Shown here piece by piece: positions 31,696-42,846 of a DNA stretch of 64,000 nt. Below the pieces are notes generated by a model. The model did not search any database. It was not told the DNA's origin and saw only the letters and a list, made by a program, of their open reading frames with translations. A program made the translations under genes and the position numbers. Position 1 is the stretch's first letter, and each line of letters opens with the position of its first letter. Origin of the DNA: Turnera subulata (lineage: Eukaryota > Streptophyta > Magnoliopsida > Malpighiales > Passifloraceae); NCBI GenBank assembly GCA_028386065.3, contig JAKUCV010002424.1, positions 43,051 to 107,050 of the forward strand. The letters run 5' to 3'.

Positions 31696-34063
31696 TGTAA
31701 CAGTCAGGGTAAAATTTATACTTTTACTGGGACTGTAAAAAGCTTTGTATAGTAATTTACCATATGAAATTAATCTTGGATAATTATTTTAAGGTAAGTT
31801 ATGCATCAGATTCCAAATAAACCTCTTGCCCCATGTTTCAGATTTTTTCTGCCGATTTTACGGACCAGAGATGGTATTTTTCGGGTCCAGGAATCTTCAG
31901 AAAAGGCGAGTTTAACCTTATAGGAACGGACCAGAAATAAAGCTAAAGAGGGTATATCAATTATTTGCTGGTCCAAATAATACACGCCCCATTATACAAC
32001 ACAGTAGCTGCATAATTGAGATGGCTCAATTATGCAGGCTGCGCTGCATTTCGTGGAATTTCTTTCCACTTACCTGTGCTACCTACCTCTTGCACCGACT
32101 ATATAAACGGTGTTTTCCTCAGCATGCAATGCACAACCCAGTACCATCTTCTTCCAGCAAACTTGTAACTTAGTCACCCAATTCTTTTCTTTACTTGCAA
32201 AACTACTTAAACACCAAACCAAAATCAAAAAGAAAGAGAAAAGTCAAGTACACAACCCCACAAAAACAACATCACCAGACCACCAATATCATCTTAAACC
32301 TCGTGTACCACAAAAACCACTACCACCTTCACCTTCTTCAACCTTCCATAAGTCACAATCACTTCTCCACCACCTGCCTTTTGTAGCTGCAACAACCATC
32401 CTAGCCTCTTTCTTCCTCGCATCCAACAACTCTAGGGCGTAGTCATCATAGCCAAGTGGAGAATAAGTTAACATAGAGTAAATAGTAACGCGTGGTCTGC
32501 ACCATATTTACAATTTGTTGGCATTACCATATAGGTAACATATATATAAGTAATATATATAATATGTGCGCATGTCAGAGAGAGGGAGAGGGGGTATACA
32601 TAACATTATTTTGTGGGCTAGCCCCACCTTAAAGGAAAATAATAATAAAATAATGATAGGGTATACACGATTATTTTGTCCGAAAAATAGTAAAACAATA
32701 TATATTATGTATTATATTTTAGCAAGGTATTACCAAAGTATTAGATGCTGGGATAACATTTGGGTACAAGTATAACATATATTAATTTGGGATAAACCAA
32801 AGTATTGATCGGGTTTGACTAAAATATTATATAAACTGCTAGGCTGTCATTTGCATACTATTTATTGTGCATTTGTGTGACTATATTGTCATTATTAATC
32901 GTAAATAGGAGCTGTTAACGAGGACGAGTACTTAGAACCGGGACTAGGGGACGAACTTCCCGAGGAATTTATCGGCTAAGGTGAGGATAAGTAAATATTA
33001 ATATACTGCCCGTGATATCAAGTTACTGTTTGTTCACTGTGTGATATTTGCTGGTATGATACTACTCTTGTGGATGTGATTGATTGTTTTTGTTATTGAC
33101 GATGTTGGAATTGTTGGTAATTTACTATTGTTGTTGTTGTCTGTGAGACTTGCATGAGCTGAATACCGGGAGTAATTTTATGTGATGACAGTTTGGTTTG
33201 AGTTTGAGTATCCAGTCGAGCGGAGAGGTCGCGAGCCTGCTCGGGATAATGAGTTGATGGTCGGTTAGCAGTAACGTGGTAATAAGACTAAAATAATGAC
33301 AAAATGGAAACACATAGACATCTAGTAAGTCACAGTTAGATGTTGGAATAGCCTGATGGTAGTCCTATTTTTATATGGTGTTGGGGGAGAGTGTGCTTGG
33401 GCTCTGCTCCCTGTTTGTACCAAAGTTATTATTCTTAGGCGCTGGGGGAGAGTGTGCTTGGGGTGTGCTCCCTGTCTGTGCCAGATTGTTTTACGGGGAG
33501 TACCCCTGGGTCTAGCTAGATCGACTACCTGGCGATGCCCAACTTATAACTTGTGATAGGGGCCCTGGAAATAAAATTGGATCAGTGTGTCTAAGATAAC
33601 ACATAGTACAATCTGGAGTCTTGTGAGGACCTTCTGTCTGTTACTTTCAGTTGAGAAATTGCTTGTGACTTGGTTATTATTGGTTGCTTGTATATTCATC
33701 TTTACTTATGAATTTTACGCGGTGAGCACTTAGGACTCACCCCTTGCCTACGTGACTCGGTCACGTAGTTTTATTTATGCATAGTACAGGAACGATCGAG
33801 GCAAGCTATGGCGCACCCTCTGTCGGGCCCGGATCCATCCTACGTTGCATTGCATCTATTATTGTATTATATCAAGTCTTTCGTTGTCTGCAATTTTTCA
33901 CTTTGCTTCTGTTGCTTGTTGTAATAATGTCTCCGTATCGGGACAAGTACTGATGTTATATTATACTGTTGGCTTGTGGTATTTACCTGCCATTGTTTCT
34001 GTAATAATATATGGTTCTTCGTGTTTACTGTGTGTAACGGTAAATACAGGTCGGGCCGTTTCA
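31696..34063 (+). repeat. 5' LTR of element C (2368 bp)
   Basis: Starts TGTAACAGTCAGG and ends GGGCCGTTTCA, followed by the primer site. It has a TATATAA at 32100-32106. It contains a duplication of about 63 bp (near 33378 and 33441) and a 9-bp-arm hairpin with a 3-base loop at 33748-33768. No gene inside. Confidence 0.9.
32100..32106 (+). promoter_or_regulatory. TATA box of element C 5' LTR
   Basis: TATATAA followed by ACGGTG; conserved at 43281-43287 in the 3' LTR. Confidence 0.65.
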
Positions 34064-34065
34064 TT

Positions 34066-34078
34066 TTGGTAGCGGAGC
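34066..34078 (+). other. Primer-binding site of element C
   Basis: TTGGTAGCGGAGC, two bases after the LTR end; the same motif as in A and B. Confidence 0.75.
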
Positions 34079-34180
34079 GAGGAGCAGGTCCTTGGATCTT
34101 GTTTGATTATCTGTGCATATCCTGCTCCACATGTTTTAAATATGATACTCATGCATACATCTTCATATAGGTTGGACGAT

Positions 34181-35378
34181 ATGGTTCTGGCTAAGGGTCA
34201 CTAGCATACCGCCCAACAATATTTGGAAGAAGACCAAGTGTCAGTCGGTCAACCATATTTATACGATGGTGAACCGCATGTCTACGATGGGGTACCGGGA
34301 ATACCACACCCGATGTCCTTGCAGATGATGCACATGATGACTCAGATCCTTCATCATCAGACGGCCGATGGACCCATTGATGACCCAATTTTTACCAAGC
34401 TATCCAAGCTTGGAGGTGAGATTTTCTCTGGAGCGATCGATCCTCGTGAGGGAGACGAGTGGTTACGTCAGATCACCAGGGTCATGCTTAAGCTTAAGTG
34501 CTCGATTGACCAGTGGGCGAACTATGCCGCCTCTCTTCTCCATTAAGAAGCAACAACATGGTGGGAATCTACCACCAGGGACCTGCCGAAACCAGTGGTG
34601 AAGCCATGGGTAGAGTTCACGGCCATGTTTAGAGAAAAGTTTATTACCGAAGAATTTAAGGAACGTATGCAGCGCGAATTCCTGGAATTGCGCCAAGAAA
34701 ATATGACCGTGACAGAGTATCAAAAGAAGTTCTACCATTTTTCCCTGTATACTGGAGATCTGGTAGCAACTGTTGACGCCAGATACCAACATTTTTGGAG
34801 GTGTCTACATCCTGACATTCGAGCCACCATGGGATGCAAGGAATATGCTGGGTATCAGGCTATAGTAAGGGATGCTCAGAAGTCTGAAGTTACATGGAGT
34901 GATCAACAAGAGTACCGCCGAAAGAGAGCTACCCCACAGGTTCTCTCCAGTCAGAACAAGAAGCCACATGTACCTGCCGCTTGTGCACTTGTAGCTAGAC
35001 GAAGCAGTACCAATCGATGACCTATGGGCGTAGTTGGACTAACAACCCCGAAGCTTCAACTGGAGGATGGAGTGGATCTGGAGTAACAAGCTCTGGGAAT
35101 AATTGCTTTAGACGTCCCATATCATCTATCAGATGCTTTGAGTGCAACAAGCTGGGGCAATATCGGTATACATGCCCGGAGCTTAGGGGAGTCAGTAATC
35201 ACGCACAAGCACCAATAGTTCAAGCCTCTGTGGCTAGCGTGCCAAGTGGATCTAAGGCATATGGACAAGGTCGTGGTCGTGGGAACCCTTCCGCGAGGAC
35301 TCAATCTGGGGCTAACCAAAGCACAGTAGTTTCCATAGCTTTTGTATCATCGCAGAGGAAGACCCTGATGGTGCCCAA
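34181..35378 (+). pseudogene. gag: Gypsy Gag of element C
   Basis: The start is the ATG at 34181 (M-V-L-A-K-G). The capsid domain shows F-S-G-A-I-D-P-R-E-G-D-E-W, T-T-W-W-E-S, F-R-E-K-F-I and V-T-E-Y-Q-K-K-F. In-frame stops are TAG 34202-34204, TAA 34544-34546 and TGA 35018-35020, followed by frameshifts. The zinc knuckle (near 35138) is C-F-E-C-N-K-L-G-Q-Y-R-Y-T-C: the zinc-binding His is replaced by Gln. Tekay-like style. Confidence 0.88.
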
Positions 35379-35948
35379 GTGACAACAGGTATCTTTACAG
35401 TACATAATAGTGTTGCATTCACAATAGTTGATCCTGGAGCTACGCATTCTTTTCTAGCTCAAACTTATGCTATGCAACATAACTGCAAAGATATACCGCT
35501 AGAAAAACCAATGAGGGTTAGATTACCCGCCTGCATCATAGTGAGGCTAGATAGAGTTTGTATGGACGTACCGTTAGTATACGGGAACGAAACCTTTCCT
35601 GCTCAACTTATTGTTATGAAAACGGGAGGATTTGATATAATCCTGGGCATGGATTGGTTGACGAGGTATCGAGCTTTGGTGGATTGCCGAGCTAAGCAAG
35701 TGATGCTAACATCCACCGGAGATCGGTCAATTGTCTTGTCCAGCGTGGGGAGAACTACCACCACATGTAGTATCTCTGCTACCCAAGGCTGTGGGATGAA
35801 GCAGATTGGTCCAAACACTTTGTTGACCTACATCACAGGCGAAGAAACTCGGGATCCTATCCCGGAAGATGTATTAGTGGTGAAAGAGTTCGTTGACGTC
35901 TTTCCAGATGATCTACCAGGTTTGCCACCCGACAGAGAAATCGAGTAA
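35379..35948 (+). pseudogene. Retropepsin-like protease of element C
   Basis: Contains F-T-I-V-D-P-G-A-T-H-S-F; the usual triad is D-S-G, here D-P-G. Later blocks are F-D-I-I-L-G-M-D-W-L and V-D-C-R. The frame is open for 189 codons and ends at a TAA (35946-35948) just after D-V-F-P-D-D-L-P-G-L-P-P, the usual lead-in to RT. A preceding frameshift parts it from gag. Confidence 0.88.
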
Positions 35949-36890
35949 ACCATCGAGCTTGTACCTGGAGTTACACCTATCTCGATGGCACCATACAGGA
36001 TGGCGCCAATGGAGCTTCAAGAGCTGAAGAAGCAGTTAGACGAAATACTGGAAAAAGGTTTCATCAGACCTAGTACCTCTCCATGGGGTGCACCAGTTCT
36101 GTTCGTAAAGAAAAAATACGGTAGCCTACGGATGTGTGTAGACTATCGCCAGTTAAACAAGGTAACGGTCAAGAACAAGTACCCGTTACCGAGGATCGAT
36201 GAGTTTTTTTTTATCAGCTTCAAGGAGCAATGGTGTTCTCAAAGATTGATCTCCGATCAGGCTATCACCAGATCAAGATTTCGAAGAAGGACATACCGAA
36301 GATAGCTTTTCGTATTTGGTATGGCCACTTCGAATTCATAGTGGTACCCTTTGGTTTGACCAATGCACCGGCAGTATTCATGTGCTTGATGCACTTGGTA
36401 TCAAATGAGTTTCTAGATAAGTTTGTTGGGGTCATCATCGACGATATCCTCATCTACTTTAAGAGCAAGGAAGAGCACGAAGAGCATTTGAGGATAGTGC
36501 TTCAAAGGTTACGGGAGAAGCAGTTATATGCCAAGTTCAGCAAGTGTGAATTTTGGCTTGGAGAAGTTTCCTTCCTCGGACATGTAGTAGGCAGGGATGG
36601 AATAAAGGTTGATCCTGCCAAAGTTAAGGCTGTGTTGGAGTGGGAGCCTCCTAAGAACGTTTTCCGAAGTCAGGAGTTTTCTTGGCCTTGTAGGATACTA
36701 TCGGAGGTTCATAGAAGATTTTTCCTTATTAGCCAGTCCTATGACCAAGCTATTAAGGAAAGAACAAGCTTTTGTTTGGATCCCGGAATGCCAGCAGAGT
36801 TTTGTGGAGCTTAAGAAGAAGCTGACCACAGAACCAGTGCTAACAGTACTTAGGCCAAGAGTGGAGTACGTGTTGTTTTGTGATGCATAG
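35949..36890 (+). pseudogene. pol: Gypsy reverse transcriptase of element C
   Basis: Blocks in order: [34 protein letters not shown], a frameshift near 36205, then [11 protein letters not shown] (first Asp), [16 protein letters not shown] (catalytic Asp pair) and [13 protein letters not shown] second shift lies near 36655. All catalytic residues remain, but the frame does not. Confidence 0.92.
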
Positions 36891-37712
36891 GAGCCGTGCT
36901 GATGCAAGAAGGATGAGTGATTGCCTATGCCTCCAGGCAGCTAAGGTCTCATGAAAAGAACTACTCGACGCATGACCTAGAGATGGCAGCTGCGATCTTG
37001 GCTCTGAAGATTTGGAGACACTACTTGTTTGGAGAGAAGTGTCGAATCTTCACCGACCACAAAAACCTCAAGTACATCATAACTTAAAAGGAGCTTAACT
37101 TGCCACAAAGACGGTGGGTTGAGTTACTTAATGATTATGATTGTACTATCGAGTATCACCTAGGAAAGGCTAATGTAGTAGCTGATGCTTGGAACCGGAG
37201 ACAACCAGAAGATGCTTCCACTAATTACTCGATATCTTCTCTCATCGAGTTAAGGAAGTTCGAAGTTAACTTGATAATCGATGATACAGCAGTCTTGCTG
37301 GCACACATGAGTGTCAAGTCTAACCTAAGAGGGTGGATAGTAGACCTACAAGATGGAGATCCTGACCTGGTCAAGTTGAAAGAAGGAGTAAGTAACGGGA
37401 AGGAAGATAAGTTTCGTATAGTTGAAGAAGGCGCACTGATGATTGGGAAACGGGTATGTGTACCCAATGTCAGTGATTTGCAGCGTCAGATTCTGAAAGA
37501 ACATATGACGCCGTATGCGATGCTTCCTGGAAGTACCAAGATGTACCATAATCTGAAGAACCATTTTTGGTGGCCTCGTATGAGGAAGGACATAGCTGAG
37601 TATGTTGCAAGATGCATTACTAGCCAGCAGGTGAAAGCAGAGCATTAGGCTCCTGCGGGCAAGATGAGAATCGTTAACAGTACCGGAGTGGAAGTGGGAG
37701 ATGATCACCATG
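36891..37712 (+). pseudogene. pol: RNase H and zinc-finger half of integrase (C), cut by B
   Basis: RNase H has F-C-D-A then a stop and frameshift, Y-A-S-R-Q-L, H-D-L-E-M-A-A and [10 protein letters not shown], with a TAA just after. The frame 37100-37648 continues through Y-H-L-G-K-A-N-V-V-A-D-A to the H-H-C-C region. The zinc motif is altered (A-R-C-I-T-S-Q-Q, where relatives have C-X2-C). The reading ends at 37712 in the codons before M-D-F of the integrase core, where B is inserted. Confidence 0.88.
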
Positions 37713-38723
37713 TGATGCAAATTACCTAGACAAGCTTGGATATGGAAAGCTTATCTTCAGAGGCATCAAAGAGGCGCATCGATCTCACAAGAATTTCAAG
37801 AAGAGTTGGACATCAAAGCGAAGGACGCGAAGAACGCGTGCAGAAATTCCTGGACCGTGCAGTATCGGGAATAAATTCATATCTCGAGCTCTATAACTCG
37901 GATTGCTGAGATCTTAGACTCTCTGGAAAGATAAGATGAAGATCTACAACGTTTATGTTGATCCTTGAGGCTGAATCAGCCGTTTTCCTTTATTAAAATG
38001 CGCTTGAAGTCGACGGACAAATTCTGTCCGGAAATTCGGTTTAGTTTTTTTATTATTTGGGCTAAAGTGTTTTTAGTTGGATTTATTATTTGTTGGGTTT
38101 GTATTTTCGTCTTGGACTATATTTGGGTTATTATTTGTGGGCTTTAGTTCAGTTATTTGCTTTATAATTGTAAGGTTGTTAATTAGTGTCCAAATTATGT
38201 GGGCTCAATTAAAAACCTAGTCCAATTAGGGTTAGGGTTTCGGTCACTTTAGGGTTAGGAATAGGGTTTGGCTGACTTGGCCCTATTAGGTGTCGACTTA
38301 GGTTAGTATAAATACTTTCTTTACTTTCAGAATTGGGGATGACGAATTTTGATAAAAAAAACGATTACTCTTTGAGAGTTTCTTTTCTGTTTGAGTGATT
38401 CAAACAAAATCCATGAGTGCTGATGCTCTTGGACAAACCATGGTGTGCTGATTCACTTGGTTTATTTTAAGGATTTAGATTACTTATCAGGTTTAATCAA
38501 ATCTGTGGCGTGTTCTAATTCCTTGTTGTTGTTTCTGTTCTCTTGCTGATTAGGGTTCACGGGTGACGACATTTTTGGTGATTCAATTGTTCTTATTCTT
38601 TTCATGCTCATTTGGGAGGAATAAGGGGTGGCGAATTGCTGAGTTTGATTGAGAATGAGGTCGGGACCACAATCTGATTCAGTAAGAATTCTGGTGTTGA
38701 TTCCAGGGTCTCCTGCCGTATCA
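37713..38723 (+). repeat. 5' LTR of element B (1011 bp)
   Basis: From TGATGCAAATTACC to CTGCCGTATCA. Telomere-like TTAGGGTTAGGGTTT lies near 38222-38240, with TATAAATA at 38307-38314. Confidence 0.95.
38307..38314 (+). promoter_or_regulatory. TATA box of element B 5' LTR
   Basis: TATAAATA, same place in the 3' LTR (41382-41389) and in A. Confidence 0.65.
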
Positions 38724-38727
38724 TCTT

Positions 38728-38741
38728 TTGGTAGCGGAGCA
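38728..38741 (+). other. Primer-binding site of element B
   Basis: TTGGTAGCGGAGC, a few bases after the LTR end TATCA. Confidence 0.75.
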
Positions 38742-39699
38742 GGATTCAATCAATCATATCCCTTTGTGTTTTTGTTTCTGTCAATTGTGTTTTCATTCAA
38801 TTCGTGGCCTGTTCTTGTTGTTTTTCAATTTTTCAGTTCGTTGCTACAGTAAACCCTAGTCGACACTGTTCATCGCTACAGTAAACCCTAGTAGACACTG
38901 TTCATCGCTACAGTAAACCCTAGCCGATACTGTTCACGCAAAAAAAAAGGTCAAATTTTATTATTTTGTGTTATCCTACTATCGACTTTAGTAATATAAA
39001 AAAAAAAGAAAGCAAGTCGACTTGGTTGAATTAGGGTTTCTAAAATTAGGATTTCTTGGAATTGTCTATTCTTGCTGATTGGAATTGCAATTTGGGAAAT
39101 CTTGTTGTAGAATCTGTTTTGGACCGAATTGTTTTGGTCACATTACTTGTTGAATTGGCTGGGTTGGATTGATTGGAAGTTGTTGGTTGTGAATTTGGTT
39201 GGTTGGAATTGTGAATTTTGGTGCAGGTGCCGAAATTTCTGATCTTGTGTTTCTGTTTCCAGAATTTGGTGCGAGTTGCAATCCAAATTTTTCTGTCAGA
39301 CATTCTTTTTCTTCTATTTCTTTCTGTTAATTGCCGAACTGTGCCTTTTCCTTGTGTTGGGTGATTATTGTTTCGGAATTGCTTGACATTACCAATAATC
39401 AAACACATACAAGTCTTGTTCTGTGTGTGTTGTTCCTTTTTTTCTTGGAGTCTGAATTGCCTCTAGAATTGCTAGCCTTTCTTTCTTTTCTTTAGGGTTG
39501 TCAATTGCATTCTTTAGAATTACTCTACTGAATTTGTTTATCTGATTTGTTTATTTACATCCTGACTAATAAACTAAAGTTGAATCAGGAGAGGTAAAAG
39601 GCTGAGAGATTACATCAATTGCCAAGAGTGAACAAACACGAGGGCTAATACATGTGAGGATTTGTTTTCTACTAACAAGTTTTTGCAGGTATTAGCATC
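38742..39699 (+). other. Leader of element B with a 32-bp repeat
   Basis: Nearly 960 bases with no conserved frame. At 38843-38938 a 32-bp unit occurs three times; each starts GCTACAGTAAACCCTAG and so carries the plant telobox AAACCCTA. The end matches the end of A's leader. Confidence 0.75.
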
Positions 39700-40851
39700 A
39701 TGTCAAATTCGGGCAAGGGAGGTGATCAGGTCGATCTTGTTGCCTTGATTAGGCAGTCATTTGGGCAGTTGCAGCTTCAGTTCAGGGAGATGGGAAGAGA
39801 GTGGAATGCAAGCCTTGATAGGCAAGAGAGGGCTCTCCGAAAGCTTTCTAATAGTGTTGGTGTGCCTAGAGATGGTGGGAATGCACAAGATTCCAACCGA
39901 GCCAAGGAAGAGGAAGAATATATAAGGAAGGGGAACCTAGATGCAAAAGTTGATAGCTTTGACGAGGACCATAAAAAGCTTAATGCTACCCCTATGACGA
40001 AGTTAGAAAAACTGTTTGCTAGTGAGCTAGAGAGGAAGGCTGAGAGTCTTGCAAAAGGAGAGCCAGAGAGGAAGGATGAGATCCTTGCAAAAGGAGAGGA
40101 GAGCTCAAAGGAAAAATTTGAGGATAAAGAAGAGAAAGAAGAAGTTGAGAGTGAGAAAGAAAAAGAGAGTCAAAAGAAGTTGGTGCTTGTCAACACCATT
40201 GAGAGAAGAAAAGAGAATAAAAAGAAACAATTTTTTGTTGGAAAAAAGAGAGATGAGAGGGATCTTTATGAGGAAAAGAAGAGTTTGTTTGTACATTTAT
40301 ACAAGGAAGCTTGGTTTAAAGCTAACCTTAACCCTTGTCTTTCTAGATGCGATGTGTTTCTTTTGCAGGTTTCTAGGGATGCTTGTCCTAAAGGATTGCC
40401 AGCCCAAGGGAAAGAAGGATCTATACATGGGGCGCCGATTACAATCACAAAGGAGCATCAGGTTTTAAGTTCCTTTACTATGATTACAATGCCTAAATTT
40501 GACATCGTGATGAGTAATTTAGATGCTTGTTTCATTGATTATCATCCATATACATTACTTGTTATGCATGCTTTGAAGTTAATCTTTAGGGATGAACAAA
40601 AGAGAACTAATTACTTGTTGCTTGATCCGAGAGGAGAAGCTAGGCGCGACAAGCTTGATCCTCTACACATAACCTTTGATCCACAAGGTGAGTATAGTGT
40701 TCATGCTATATTCGATATTACTGAAATTCCTCCTATTGATTTCGTAGGCATCGATTCGAGGACGAATCGCTTTGAGGAGGGAGGGAATGATGCAAATTAC
40801 CTAGACAAGCTTGGATATGGAAATCTTATCTTCAGAGGCATCAAAGAGTAG
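39700..40851 (+). CDS. Chimeric 383-aa protein of non-autonomous element B
   Basis: The intact ORF starts at the first ATG after the leader, at the position of A's gag start. Residues 1-60 look like a Gag N-terminus, with a short helical, Gln/Arg-rich stretch. Residues 65-190 are a highly charged Lys/Glu linker with an imperfect repeat (E-R-K-A-E-S-L-A-K-G and E-R-K-D-E-I-L-A-K-G). Residues 195-205 (V-H-L-Y-K-E-A-W-F) resemble the spacer between protease and RT in Reina-like gypsy. Residues 221-330 match no family I know but are shared with A. Residues 331-364 resemble the C-terminal end of gypsy Pol (F-E-E-G-G-N-D). The last 21 codons lie in the 3' LTR. No zinc knuckle or catalytic motif is seen. 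Function unknown. Confidence 0.75.
   Translation: MSNSGKGGDQVDLVALIRQSFGQLQLQFREMGREWNASLDRQERALRKLSNSVGVPRDGGNAQDSNRAKEEEEYIRKGNLDAKVDSFDEDHKKLNATPMTKLEKLFASELERKAESLAKGEPERKDEILAKGEESSKEKFEDKEEKEEVESEKEKESQKKLVLVNTIERRKENKKKQFFVGKKRDERDLYEEKKSLFVHLYKEAWFKANLNPCLSRCDVFLLQVSRDACPKGLPAQGKEGSIHGAPITITKEHQVLSSFTMITMPKFDIVMSNLDACFIDYHPYTLLVMHALKLIFRDEQKRTNYLLLDPRGEARRDKLDPLHITFDPQGEYSVHAIFDITEIPPIDFVGIDSRTNRFEEGGNDANYLDKLGYGNLIFRGIKE
40772..40787 (+). other. Polypurine tract of element B
   Basis: TTGAGGAGGGAGGGAA directly before the 3' LTR, inside the ORF; matches A near 22740-22755. Confidence 0.8.
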
Positions 40852-41799
40852 CATCGATCTCACAAGAATTTCAAGAAGAGTTGGACATCAAAGCGAAGGA
40901 CGCGAAGAACGCGTGCAGAAATTCCTGGACCGTGCAGTATCGGGAATAAATTCATATATAGAGCTCTACAACTCGGATTTCTGAGATCTTAGACTCTCTG
41001 GAAAGATAAGATGCAGATCTACAACTTTTATGTTGATCCCAGAGGCTGAATCGGCCGTTTTCCTTTATTAAAATGCGCTTGAAGTCGACGGACAAATTCT
41101 GTCCGGAAATTCGGTTTAGTTTTTTTATTATTTGGGCTAAAGTGTTTTTAGTGGGATTTAGTATTTGTTGGGTTTGTATTTTCGTCTTGGACTATATTTG
41201 GGTTATTATTTGTGGGCTTTAGTTCAGTTATTTGCTTTTTAATTGTAAGGTTGTTAATTAGTGTCCAAATTATGTGGGCTCAATTAAAAACCTAGTCCAA
41301 TTAGGGTTAGGGTTTCGGTCACTTTAGGGTTAGGAATAGGGTTTGGCTGACTTGGCCCTATTAGGTGACGACTTAGGTTAGTATAAATACTTTCTTTACT
41401 TTCAGAATTGGGGATGACGAATTTTGATAAAAAAAAACGATTACTCTTTGAGAGTTTCTTTTCTGTTTGAGTGATTCAAACAAAATCCATGAGTGCTGAT
41501 GCTCTTGGACAAACCATAGTGTGCTGATTCACTTGGTTTATTTTAAGGATTTAGATTACTTATCAGGTTTAATCAAATATGTGGCGTGTTCTAATTCCTT
41601 GTTGTTGTTTCTGTTCTCTTGCTGATTAGGGTTCAGGGGTGACGACATTTTTGGTGATTCAATTGTTCTTATTCTTTTCATGCTCATTTGGGAGGAATAA
41701 GGGGAGGCGAATTGCTGAGTTTGATTGAGATTGAGGTCGGGACCACAATCTGATTTAGTAGAAATTTTGGTGCTGATTCCAGGGTCTCCTGCCGTATCA
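40788..41799 (+). repeat. 3' LTR of element B (1012 bp)
   Basis: From TGATGCAAATTACC to CTGCCGTATCA, then the CCATG duplication. The first 64 bases also encode the end of the B ORF. Confidence 0.95.
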
Positions 41800-42846
41800 C
41801 CATGGATTTTGTGATTGGATTGCCGATGACTCGGAAGCAACATGATGCTATTTGGGTCATCGTTGACCGATTAACAAAATTGACTCATTTTCTCCCTATC
41901 CGCCAAACTGACACCGTGGACACGTCGGCGAGTAAGTATGTTGCTGAGGTTGTGAGACTACATGGAATTCCAAAGTCCATAATCTCAAAAAAGATCCCAG
42001 ATTCACATCACGTTTCTGGAAGAGCTTACAAGCAGCATTGGAACCAAGTTGAGCTTCAGTACGGCCTTTCATCCTCAAACAGATGGAAAAACTGAGAGGT
42101 CCATACAAACGCTGGAGGATATGCTAAGGGCTTGTGCACTTAAATTCAGTTGGAGTTGGGATAAGTACTTGCCTTTGGTAGAGTTTGCCTACAATAACGG
42201 CTATCATTCCAGTATTGGTATGCCACCTTTTGAAGCCCTTTATGAAAGGAAGTGTAGAAGTCCAGTTTGTTGGGATGAAGAAGATTTAAGGCTGATCATT
42301 GGTTCGGATTTAGTTGGACAAATAGTTGACAAGATCCAGACAGTGATACAGTGCATGAGAGCTGCTCAGGACCGATAGAAGAGATACGCCGACACACCGA
42401 TGTGAGATGGAGTACGACGTTGGTGAAAAAGTTTTTCTCAGAGTTGCACCCTGGAAAGGTGTGATCAGGTTTGGCAAGAGAGGAAAGCTGAGTCCAAGGT
42501 ATATCGGACCATATGAGGTCGTGGAGAGGATCGGATCTTTGGCTTATAGGTTGTCATTAGCTGAAGAGCTATCACACATTCATGACGTGTTTCACGTCTC
42601 TATGTTGAGGAGATACCGATCAGATCCTAGTCATGTCGTAACCTCATTGGATGATGAAGTGGCAATGGATCTTACATACACAGAAGTGCCGGGATAGATT
42701 CTTGCCCGAGAAGTACGGCAGTTGCCAAACTGTACCATTCCCATGGTAAAGGTCAAGTGGGGTAAGCATTCCGCTAATGAGTATACTTGGGAAGTCGAAG
42801 AGCAAATGTGGTCCCAGTATCCGCATCTCTTCACCGGATCGAAGTG
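41800..42846 (+). pseudogene. pol: Integrase core and chromodomain-like tail of element C
   Basis: Resumes after B with M-D-F-V-I-G-L-P (first Asp), W-V-I-V-D-R-L-T-K, a damaged second-Asp region (near 41990, I-S-K-K-I-P-D instead of S-D-R-D-P), a frameshift near 42050, then Q-T-D-G-K-T-E-R-S-I-Q (Glu). The GPY/F module is Y-I-G-P-Y-E (near 42500). After a TAG at about 42696 the tail ends in W-E-V-E-E and Y-P-H-L-F. B sits precisely before the M-D-F codons, and CCATG belongs to both sides. Confidence 0.9.

Larger units (their letters stand above)
37713..41799 (+). mobile_element. Element B: young non-autonomous gypsy-derived retrotransposon
   Basis: Two LTRs of 1011 and 1012 bp differ at roughly 25-30 positions by eye (about 97% identical). 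They are flanked by a perfect CCATG duplication (37708-37712 and 41800-41804). Between them are a primer site, leader, one intact 383-codon ORF and a purine tract. Protease, RT, RNase H and integrase core are missing, so movement needed proteins from another element. It splits the integrase of C. LTR start TGATGCAA, leader and tail are shared with A. Confidence 0.93.

Noticed and set aside
32110..32442. 110-codon frame in the 5' LTR of C
   Set aside because: Not conserved in the 3' LTR copy, which is interrupted and has indels; low complexity.
38222..38940. Interstitial telomere tract
   Set aside because: Only one or two telomere-like motifs at each place, in LTR and leader contexts; no long TTTAGGG array.
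40049..40468. 139-codon Arg/Lys-rich frame overlapping the B ORF
   Set aside because: A shadow of the Lys/Glu-rich part of the main 383-codon frame in another phase.
40690..40750. Intron (GTGAGT ... TAG) in the tail of the B ORF
   Set aside because: The stretch stays open in the main frame and matches the Pol C-terminal tail, so it reads as coding.
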